From Asticcacaulis sp. (GTDB lineage Bacteria > Pseudomonadota > Alphaproteobacteria > Caulobacterales > Caulobacteraceae): DNA of 10,000 nucleotides. Positions within the stretch are counted from its first letter, which is position 1. Each line of letters begins with the position of its first letter. The translations under genes were made by a program, and so were the position numbers. The notes under the pieces were generated by a model. The model was not told the origin of the DNA and made no database searches. It saw nothing but the letters and a program-made list of their open reading frames with translations. This document shows positions 1-5,743 of the stretch, in pieces. The DNA is taken from positions 1-10,000 of the forward strand of contig NZ_JAIWNX010000210.1 in the NCBI RefSeq assembly GCF_020217185.1. The letters run 5' to 3'.

Positions 1-352
1 GCCCTAATTCCTTCTGTTTCTTTCTCGACAGGCCGTCGGCGACCAGACGATGCGAGTCGGTGATGAGACCACGCAACTCCTCGTCGGACATCTGATCACC
101 GGTATAATACTGTATCCAGCTCATGCCGCGCGACGCCAGATAGGGAGCCGGGCGGCAATCGGGATGATCGCGCAAAATTTCAAACGTCATGGGAGAGACC
201 TTGACGCTAAACGATACATGCCCGTCGGGTTGCGTGCCCGCAATAACGAAGACCTTGCCCCCCACCTTCCACACATCGTGTTCACCCCACTGCACCACAT
301 GGGTGGCAGCGGTGAGCGACTGGCAGAAGCTATTGAGGTCTTCGAGGGTCAT
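1..352 (-). CDS. MmcQ/YjbR family DNA-binding-like protein (3' end cut by window edge)
   Basis: Reading the minus strand from an ATG at 352-350 gives 117 open codons that run off the left edge without a stop. The protein begins MTLEDLNSFC. It carries the pattern of the MmcQ/YjbR family (CyaY-like fold, about 115-120 residues): an early W-G-x-x-D-V-W-K-V-G-G-K-V-F core at about residues 22-35, a phosphate-poor middle, then A-P-Y-L-A-S-R-G-M-S-W-I at about 69-80. The last visible residues, LSRKKQKELG, resemble the basic tail of the family, so only a few codons should be missing. Biochemical role is poorly known; DNA binding has been proposed for the family. It lies 49 nt downstream of the aspartokinase-homoserine dehydrogenase gene on the same strand and could be read through from it. 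The purine-rich GGAGG lies about 16 nt upstream of the ATG, which is far; no other in-frame start fits better. Confidence 0.85.
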   Translation of the reverse strand, partial: MTLEDLNSFCQSLTAATHVVQWGEHDVWKVGGKVFVIAGTQPDGHVSFSVKVSPMTFEILRDHPDCRPAPYLASRGMSWIQYYTGDQMSDEELRGLITDSHRLVADGLSRKKQKELG

Positions 353-401
353 GAAATTACATATAACACCTCCACCGATTTCAAGGGAGGCGCTTAAAAC
401 A

Positions 402-2081
402 TCACCCCTTCAAACCGCGGGCGATCTCCAGCGTGTCGGCCAGCAGCGATTCCGACGTCGGCCAGGCCCCGGCCCCCTTGCCCGTCACGTACCAGAACTC
501 ACCGTTTTCCAGCTCGATAATGGCGCGGTTCTGCTCGCCCTTGGCACCCACCAGATAGTGATCGGCAGGAAGTTCCTCCAGCTTCATCGACACCTCAAGG
601 CCCTTAGGCGTCATGATGGCACGCGCCACGTAGCGCAGGCCCTTGCCCTTGGGGATGACCAGCGACTCCGCCGTGATGGCCCCCACCTCAACGTGCACGG
701 GCGTCACGCCGGGGAAGGCGATTTCGCGCAGCAGGCGAAGCTTGGCCCCCACATCCGTGCCATCGAGATCAGCCGTGGAGTCCGGCTCGGCAAAGCCCAG
801 ACGGCGCGCCTCATCCATGGCCGCATCGAAGGTCTTACCCGCTTCGACCTGATCAATCACGAAGTTGGAGGTGCCGTTGACCACCCCGGCAATGCTCTTG
901 ATCTTGTGCGCCTTGACGGCGCGCAGCAGGGCTTCGATGACCGGGGCCCCGCCACCGACCGAAGCCGAATAGGTCAGCGCCGCGCCCGACGCCCTGGCGG
1001 CGTCCTTCAGCTTGCCCTGAACGGCGGCCACCGCCTGCTTGTTGGCAGACGTTACGCCGACGCCCAGTTTGAGAAACTGCTCCAGAAGTTCCGCCGACGG
1101 CGACACGCCGGTGCCGATATCGACGAACACATCGACATCCGCGCGAGCAAAGTTACGCGCATCCGAGGTGAACTTGCCGGCCAGCGGATGGTCGCGACGC
1201 TTCGACGGATCGCGCACCAGCACGCGATCGACCTCGATCAGGTCCGACCATTCGAGGCAGCGTTGCAGAAACATCGAGCCGACGCCCCCCGCCCCCATCA
1301 CCGCCACGCGGATCTTGCGCGCAAAACCCGGCGTCTTGCGTTCCGCCGTTTTGGCGCCCAGCACGGTCTCATAGCCGCGCGCCATGCCGGCGACCTCGAC
1401 CTCCAGCCCGTGCTCGTGGGCGTATTTCATGGCCTTGGCCTGCACGACGGGGAAGGCGATCTTTTCGGCCTCTTCCCACGACAGGGCGGCGTAGGGCTTG
1501 GCCGTATCGGGATAGGTATTGGGGTCGATATCATAGACCGCATCGACGTCCTTGTTGAGACGCACGCGCGCCTCGACATCGGCATCACGCAGGGCCTTTC
1601 CGATAAAGACGGCGGTCAGGTCCGAGCCCCCCCGCCCCAGCAGCACGGGCTCACCGGCCGCGTTTTCAGCCACATAGCCCGGCACCACCACCAGATCACA
1701 GGCCTTCAGGTCGTTGATCAGCACCTCGGTCTTCAGGCTGACCGGCTGAGCATTGAAATGATCCCCTTCGGCGGTCAGGCCGATTTCGGCCACCGAACGA
1801 AAGCGCGTCACGATCCCCGACCGCTCGCAGGCCATGGCGAACAGGGTCGAGGCCTTCATTTCTCCGGTCGCCAGCAGGTGCGGCGTCGCCGAAGAGGCCG
1901 AGGCCTGCGTATAGCCAACAGCCAGACGCATCAGCTGGTCTGTCTCACCCTTGAAGGCCGAAATAACGGCAATCACCTTGTGCGCGTCGCGCACATAGCG
2001 ATAGACCTCGGACACGGCGCGGTGCAGGGCCGCTTCGGAGGTCAGAACCGAACCACCGAATTTCACAACAAGGGTAGACAT
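402..2081 (-). CDS. Fused aspartokinase-homoserine dehydrogenase without ACT domains
   Basis: 559 residues in two catalytic halves. Residues 1 to about 250 are an amino-acid kinase domain of aspartokinase type: KFGGSV with Lys7, SAFKGETDQL at 41-50, TGE at 72-74, VVPGYV at 132-137, GRGGSD at 149-154, and DVDAVY at 178-183. Residues about 256-559 are homoserine dehydrogenase: Rossmann motif GAGGVG at 263-268, SANK with Lys348, GGGAP at 376-380, NGTSN at 402-406, and the catalytic/substrate set Glu432, Asp443, Lys447. The expected reactions are phosphorylation of aspartate and NAD(P)H reduction of aspartate semialdehyde to homoserine, in the cytosol. ThrA-type fusions are about 820 residues with an ACT-containing linker; none is present here, nor is the C-terminal ACT of single-function dehydrogenases. 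The start has AAGGA about 10 nt upstream. A TATAAC at 2133-2138 (minus) is a possible -10 box. Whether the kinase half is active is not provable from sequence. Confidence 0.88.
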   Translation of the reverse strand: MSTLVVKFGGSVLTSEAALHRAVSEVYRYVRDAHKVIAVISAFKGETDQLMRLAVGYTQASASSATPHLLATGEMKASTLFAMACERSGIVTRFRSVAEIGLTAEGDHFNAQPVSLKTEVLINDLKACDLVVVPGYVAENAAGEPVLLGRGGSDLTAVFIGKALRDADVEARVRLNKDVDAVYDIDPNTYPDTAKPYAALSWEEAEKIAFPVVQAKAMKYAHEHGLEVEVAGMARGYETVLGAKTAERKTPGFARKIRVAVMGAGGVGSMFLQRCLEWSDLIEVDRVLVRDPSKRRDHPLAGKFTSDARNFARADVDVFVDIGTGVSPSAELLEQFLKLGVGVTSANKQAVAAVQGKLKDAARASGAALTYSASVGGGAPVIEALLRAVKAHKIKSIAGVVNGTSNFVIDQVEAGKTFDAAMDEARRLGFAEPDSTADLDGTDVGAKLRLLREIAFPGVTPVHVEVGAITAESLVIPKGKGLRYVARAIMTPKGLEVSMKLEELPADHYLVGAKGEQNRAIIELENGEFWYVTGKGAGAWPTSESLLADTLEIARGLKG

Positions 2082-2207
2082 GTTTTCAGATCCTTATTCC
2101 TATCGCCCTTACGGCAGGCGGGTAAGCATGGCGTTATAAGTCTTTTCAACGAATTCAAAGAAAAAAGATAAGCCGCGCCCCGTTTTTCGTGTTAAGCGCG
2201 CGACGAC

Positions 2208-2213
2208 GGAGAG
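2208..2213 (+). promoter_or_regulatory. Ribosome binding site that selects a TTG start
   Basis: GGAGAG lies 6 nt before the TTG at 2220-2222. The next possible in-frame start, a GTG at 2244, has no Shine-Dalgarno sequence, so the TTG is preferred for the transporter gene. Confidence 0.6.
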
Positions 2214-2219
2214 AAGTCG

Positions 2220-3140
2220 TTGCAACAGTATCTAAAATCATCCGTGAGCCTTAGGGCCTATGCCTGCCTGCTGATCGCCTCGATCCTGTGGGCGGGCAAT
2301 ATGGTGTCGGGCAAGCTGGCCGTGGGGCACATCAGCCCGGCCCTGCTGTCGGCCGCACGCTGGATATTGGCGGCGCTGATGATCTTTGCCCTCTCCGTTA
2401 AGCCATTGCGCCGCGACTGGCCCGTCATCCGTCAGCACCTGCCTCTGCTTCTGGCCTATGGCTTCTTCGGTTTCGCGTCGTTCAATATCCTGCTCTACAC
2501 CGCGCTGGAGCACACCAGCGCCATCAATGTGGTGATCGAAGACGCCGGTATTCCTCTGGTGATTATGGGGCTGAACTACGCGCTTTATCGCATCACAGCG
2601 TCCTGGGCGCAGGTGGCGGGCTTTGGCGTTACCGCCATCGGCGTCATGCTGACGGCCACGCATGGCGATCTGCGCAATATTGTGCGGCTGGACCTCAATC
2701 TCGGCGACGCCCTGATGCTGCTGGCCGTCATCAATTACGGGGCCTATACGATCGCCCTGCGCTATAAGCCGGCGATCCACTGGCAAAGCCTGATGGCCAT
2801 TCCGACCCTCGGGGCCATTATGGCCGCCCTGCCCTATCTGCTGTGGATGTCGCGCGATACCGGCATCGTCTGGCCCGATACCACCGGATGGCTGATCGTG
2901 CTCTATACGGGATTGCTGCCCTCACTGGTGGCGCAAGTCTGCTATGTGTGGGGTGTTGAACTGATCGGGGCCAACCGGGCCGGCCTGTTCATCAACACCA
3001 TCCCCCTGTTCGGGGTGATCCTGTCGGTTCTGATCCTGCGCGAGCCTTTGCACGGGTTTCACTTCTGGGCACTGGCTCTGGTCGTTGCCGGTATCGTGCT
3101 GGCCGAATGGGGCCGCCCGAAACCCTCGCAACCTACCTAA
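2220..3140 (+). CDS. EamA/DMT-superfamily inner-membrane transporter
   Basis: 306 residues, very hydrophobic, with about ten membrane segments in two EamA repeats (roughly residues 14-147 and 163-297). Family signs include ILWAGNMVSGKLAV near the N terminus, the charged Arg47 at the start of the second helix, and a C-terminal LREPLHGFHFWALALVVAGIVL segment ending in a short basic tail. Members carry drugs or metabolites out of or into the cytoplasm; substrate cannot be read from sequence. The gene starts with TTG preceded by GGAGAG. It is divergent from the homoserine-forming enzyme across 138 nt. E. coli RhtA, a homoserine/threonine exporter, belongs to the same superfamily, which makes export of pathway intermediates thinkable but unproven. 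Its stop codon overlaps that of the convergent dehydrogenase gene. Confidence 0.88.
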   Translation: MQQYLKSSVSLRAYACLLIASILWAGNMVSGKLAVGHISPALLSAARWILAALMIFALSVKPLRRDWPVIRQHLPLLLAYGFFGFASFNILLYTALEHTSAINVVIEDAGIPLVIMGLNYALYRITASWAQVAGFGVTAIGVMLTATHGDLRNIVRLDLNLGDALMLLAVINYGAYTIALRYKPAIHWQSLMAIPTLGAIMAALPYLLWMSRDTGIVWPDTTGWLIVLYTGLLPSLVAQVCYVWGVELIGANRAGLFINTIPLFGVILSVLILREPLHGFHFWALALVVAGIVLAEWGRPKPSQPT

Positions 3141-3886
3141 CGCATCCCTTTGACAGTATTGAAATAAAGACCGTCGGGCAGCAGGGCCAGAAGTTTGACC
3201 ATCCGCGTAAAGCCCTTGGGGAAGTGGATTTCGAAGCGTTTGCTGTCCAACTCGCGCGCAATGGCGCGGGCGGCCTTTTCCGGCGTAATCATCATCGGCA
3301 TTTCAAAACCGTTCTTGTCCGTCAGGCGCGTTTTGACAAAGCCCGGATTGATGACCTTGATATCCAGTCGGTCGCCGTGTTCGGCGCGCAAAGAGGTGGC
3401 CAGAGAAATCACCCCCGCCTTGGTGGCCGCATAGGGCTGACCATTGGGCAGGCCGCGATAACCCGCCACTGAGGCACACAAGGCGATCTGACCTTTTTCC
3501 GCCATGACCGGCAGGGCGGCCTCCACGACATAAAAGGCCCCTTTCAGGTTGGTATCGACGATCCGTCCCATGTCACCGAGGTCGATCTGCCCCAGCTTCA
3601 TCGGCGTGTAGGCTCCGGCAAAAAACAGCACCCGGTCGAGCGGCCCCACCGTGTCCTTCAACCATATGGCTGAGCGGGCCACCGCCGGGCCGTCCGATAC
3701 ATCGAGCGGCAGGACGCGATGCCCGCGGCCCTTCAGGCGTTTGCAGATCGTCTCCAGCGCCTCGGCATTGCGCGCTGACAGGATGATTTCCTCACCCCGC
3801 GCCGCCAGCCGTTCGGCCAGAGCTTCGCCTATGCCGCTGGACGCGCCGATGATCCATGTGCGTTTGGGTGTCTTGCGCGGGCTCAT
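3137..3886 (-). CDS. Short-chain dehydrogenase/reductase (SDR)
   Basis: 249 residues of classical SDR build. The dinucleotide-binding turn GASSGIG is at 14-20 (the usual preceding Thr is Ile13). Asp62 (LDVS) binds adenine, FFAG at 88-91 replaces the NNAG motif, and the catalytic set is Asn113, Ser139, Tyr152, Lys156 (YAATK). Arg39 after the second strand suggests NADP(H). Substrate is unknown. The start codon overlaps the stop of the upstream chalcone-isomerase-like gene as ATGA (3883-3886), so the two are co-transcribed and probably translationally coupled. From general knowledge, the same two families often sit together in proteobacteria beside a cyclopropane-fatty-acid-synthase-like methyltransferase and a DUF1365 protein in lipid-modification clusters; those partners are not seen here. 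Confidence 0.9.
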   Translation of the reverse strand: MSPRKTPKRTWIIGASSGIGEALAERLAARGEEIILSARNAEALETICKRLKGRGHRVLPLDVSDGPAVARSAIWLKDTVGPLDRVLFFAGAYTPMKLGQIDLGDMGRIVDTNLKGAFYVVEAALPVMAEKGQIALCASVAGYRGLPNGQPYAATKAGVISLATSLRAEHGDRLDIKVINPGFVKTRLTDKNGFEMPMMITPEKAARAIARELDSKRFEIHFPKGFTRMVKLLALLPDGLYFNTVKGMR

Positions 3887-4413
3887 GCATCCCCCAGTAG
3901 TTTGGAGCGCAGCGCTTTCGACGAGGTCCGACTGCCCAGCCAGATATCGAAAAACAGGCGCGTAAATTGCGTATCACGGATGGTGCCGATCGAACGGCCG
4001 TTGTGAATGAACTGGGCGTGACCGTCGGCGGTGCGTACACCCGTAATATAGGCGCCCGAACGAATATCAGGGAAAATGGCGCTCATCTGCTGTCGCCACT
4101 CTTCCAGTTTGCTCTTATCCGAAAAGCCCTGCTTGCGGATTTCGGCCACCGAATGATCCACAATGTGCTTCGCGGTGATGTTTCGGAGATAGTCCAGCCT
4201 CAGGGCGAATGGCTTTTGCGGATCATAGCGGCCATTGGGCGCATAGAGGCTGGCGTCAAAGATTGACAGGCCTAGCACGCTGTAGCGGCCCTTACCGACC
4301 AGCTTGCCGTCAGGCACGCCTGCCGGAACCTCGGCATACACGCCAAAGGCAGTGATCGAGAGGGGCAGAGCCCCAAGAGAGGCCAGAACGGCGCGACGTA
4401 TGATTTGGGTCAT
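3883..4413 (-). CDS. Secreted chalcone-isomerase-like (CHI-like) protein
   Basis: From the ATG at 4413 the protein has 176 residues. It begins with a signal peptide: positively charged MTQIIRR, a hydrophobic stretch from residue 8 to 24, and a likely cleavage after VYA27. No lipobox cysteine is present, so a soluble periplasmic product is expected. The mature part matches bacterial chalcone-isomerase-like proteins: GKGRYSVLGLSIFDASLYAP, a Y-L-R-N-I-T-A-K-H-I segment, and the C-terminal T-R-L-F-F-D-I-W-L-G followed by T-S-x-x-L-R-x-x-L-L-G. These proteins are named for the fold and are not expected to isomerise plant chalcones; their function is not established. A GTG 15 nt upstream (4428) is an alternative start; the ATG is preferred because it gives the cleaner signal peptide, though neither start has a good Shine-Dalgarno sequence. 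The RR pair is too weak a context to claim Tat export. Confidence 0.8.
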   Translation of the reverse strand: MTQIIRRAVLASLGALPLSITAFGVYAEVPAGVPDGKLVGKGRYSVLGLSIFDASLYAPNGRYDPQKPFALRLDYLRNITAKHIVDHSVAEIRKQGFSDKSKLEEWRQQMSAIFPDIRSGAYITGVRTADGHAQFIHNGRSIGTIRDTQFTRLFFDIWLGSRTSSKALRSKLLGDA

Positions 4414-4494
4414 AACGTCACTACGCACGAAGGTCGCAACCGGATGACCTGTTTATGCGCGTCTTATGCGATACGCCTCATCTCTATCCCCCTC

Positions 4495-4524
4495 TTGACG
4501 ACAAAGCCGGCTTCGGCGCATAAG
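4495..4524 (+). promoter_or_regulatory. Putative sigma-70 promoter of the metX-metB operon
   Basis: TTGACG at 4495-4500 is followed after 17-18 nt by GCATAAG (4518-4524). This would place the transcription start near 4530-4532, just ahead of the first base of the riboswitch at 4534. The position supports the call more than the match of the -10 box does. Confidence 0.5.
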
Positions 4525-4533
4525 CGCACATAA

Positions 4534-4635
4534 CTCATCGAGACCAGCCGAGGGACAGGCCCGACGACGCTGGGGCAACCGCCGAACCTTCGGAATGGTG
4601 CCAACTCCTGCGGAAGTGCGCTTCCGACAGATGAG
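4534..4635 (+). promoter_or_regulatory. SAM-I (S-box) riboswitch aptamer
   Basis: The 102-nt segment folds as an S-box aptamer. P1 is CTCATC (4534-4539) with GATGAG (4630-4635), a perfect 6 bp closing stem. P2 is CCAGC (4544-4548) with GCTGG (4569-4573), containing the conserved GAGGGACAGGCCCGACGAC stretch with its kink-turn and the inner GGG/CCC pairing. The conserved GGCAACC follows at 4574-4580. P3 uses ACC (4578-4580) with GGT (4597-4599), enclosing CCG...CGG. The conserved GTGCCAACTCCTGCGG lies at 4598-4613 and P4 is CGGAA (4611-4615) with TTCCG (4622-4626). These blocks match the S-box consensus closely. SAM-I binds S-adenosylmethionine and switches off methionine or SAM synthesis genes, which fits the metX-metB operon 89 nt downstream. 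Confidence 0.93.
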
Positions 4636-4717
4636 AGAAGCGACAGCGGCGGTGTGGCCGTGTCTTCTCCCGACTGGTCCGTTGAGCCCCTGTTTTGCAC
4701 CGGACCACCGAGCTTTT
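4635..4717 (+). promoter_or_regulatory. Putative riboswitch expression platform (two hairpins)
   Basis: Hairpin A pairs GAGAAG (4635-4640) with CTTCTC (4664-4669), ACA with TGT and CGGC (4647-4650) with GCCG (4657-4660), with a GGTGTG loop. Its first base is the last base of the P1 stem. Hairpin B pairs TGGTCCG (4675-4681) with CGGACCA (4701-4707) across a 19-nt loop and is followed by only four T (4714-4717). Neither is a textbook terminator, and no Shine-Dalgarno sequence is clear before the metX ATG. The mode of control (termination or translation) is undecided. Confidence 0.45.
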
Positions 4718-4723
4718 ACCGCT

Positions 4724-5707
4724 ATGAGCTTTATCAAACCGCACACCCAGCCCGATCTGACCGGAACCGACATCCGCGTCGATATTCCGGACGACTTCCG
4801 TTTGCAAAGCGGGCAAAGGCTGGAGCAGACCGACGTCGTGGCGCGCCTCTACGGCCCGGCCGATGGCCGTGTGGTGGTGGCCGCGGGTGGCATTTCCGCC
4901 GGGCGCATCCTGTTCGCCAAGGAGGATTCGACCGACACCGCCCCCGGCTGGTGGGAGGGCGTAGCGGGCCCCGGTGAAGCGCTCGATCTCAACGTTTTTC
5001 GCGTCCTGTCCATCGAATTTGCGCCGCGTCTGCCCGCCTCTCAGGTCTATACCATCACCACACACGATCAGGCGCGTTTGGTGAAGCTGATCCTCAATCA
5101 CCTTGAGGTGGCTCATGTGTTTGCCTTTATCGGGGCGTCTTACGGGGCGATGATCGGGCTGGCCTTTGCTGAGCTTTATCCCGACTATATCGACCGCGTT
5201 TGCTGCATTTCGGCAGCGCACAGGGCGCACCCCATGGCCACGGCCATGCGCGGACTGCAACGCCGCCTGCTAAAGTTCGGTCTCGACACGGGCCGCGAAC
5301 AGGAAGGCATTTCACTGGCGCGGCAACTGGCCATGACCACCTACCGTTCCGAAGCCGAGTTTTCCGAACGCTTTGATGGCCCGGCCCCCGATTGGGCGGG
5401 CGAAAACTATACGGTGTGCGGCTATCTTCGGGCGCGCGGCGACGCCTATACGTCGAACGCCAATCGCTGGATATCCATGTCGGATTCGCTGGATCGTCAC
5501 CGCGTAGATCCGACGAAGATCAAGGCCAGGGTGTTTCTGGCCGCCGTGCCGACGGACAGGCTGGTTCCCTATTCCGACATGCAGACCCTGCATGAGACGC
5601 TGACGGACAGCGTCTTTATCGACTTTCCCTCACTTTATGGGCACGATGCTTTTTTGAAAGAAATCAGTCTGGTGTCCGATATAGTTCGCACATCACTTAA
5701 GGATTAG
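4724..5707 (+). CDS. metX: Homoserine O-acyltransferase, MetX type (probably succinyl-CoA-using)
   Basis: 327 residues, alpha/beta-hydrolase fold. The GWWE motif at 75-78 followed by GPGEALD matches the MetX signature. The nucleophile elbow is GASYGAMIG with Ser139, and the rest of the triad is Asp278 (PTDRLVP) and His307 (YGHDAF). It should transfer an acyl group from acyl-CoA to homoserine in the cytosol, the first committed step to methionine. It is shorter than the usual 360-380 residues. It resembles the shorter GASYG-type enzymes of Xanthomonadales, annotated as succinyltransferases, and the partner MetB is a cystathionine gamma-synthase; both favour the succinyl donor, but this is inference. 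Conservation begins around residue 16, and the ATG at 4724 follows the riboswitch. Longer readings from 4595 would start inside the riboswitch. There is no convincing Shine-Dalgarno sequence. It is first gene of the riboswitch-controlled metX-metB operon. Confidence 0.88.
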   Translation: MSFIKPHTQPDLTGTDIRVDIPDDFRLQSGQRLEQTDVVARLYGPADGRVVVAAGGISAGRILFAKEDSTDTAPGWWEGVAGPGEALDLNVFRVLSIEFAPRLPASQVYTITTHDQARLVKLILNHLEVAHVFAFIGASYGAMIGLAFAELYPDYIDRVCCISAAHRAHPMATAMRGLQRRLLKFGLDTGREQEGISLARQLAMTTYRSEAEFSERFDGPAPDWAGENYTVCGYLRARGDAYTSNANRWISMSDSLDRHRVDPTKIKARVFLAAVPTDRLVPYSDMQTLHETLTDSVFIDFPSLYGHDAFLKEISLVSDIVRTSLKD

Positions 5708-5743
5708 CCGACGTCCCCAAAACGAGCGCCGGCAGGAACGAAA

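Noticed and set aside
50..397. 115-codon plus-strand reading frame at the left edge
   Set aside because: It is antisense to the MmcQ/YjbR gene, whose family motifs are clear on the minus strand.
189..2171. Very long 660-codon plus-strand reading frame opposite the aspartokinase-homoserine dehydrogenase gene
   Set aside because: Its translation is rich in Arg, His, Gly and Gln with no recognisable domain, as expected for the antisense of a G+C-rich gene, while the minus strand shows complete enzyme motifs.
2082..2219. Attenuator, leader peptide or riboswitch ahead of the aspartokinase-homoserine dehydrogenase gene
   Set aside because: No Thr/Ile/Met-rich short frame, no S-box or SAM-II blocks; only a weak 5-bp CTTAC/GTAAG stem is present.
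4414..4494. ECF-sigma promoter ahead of the CHI-like gene
   Set aside because: I looked for GGAAC-type and TGATCC-type -35 boxes with suitable -10 boxes on the minus strand and found no convincing pair.
4595..4723. N-terminal extension of MetX from an ATG at 4595
   Set aside because: The start lies inside the SAM-I aptamer and the extra residues match nothing in the family.
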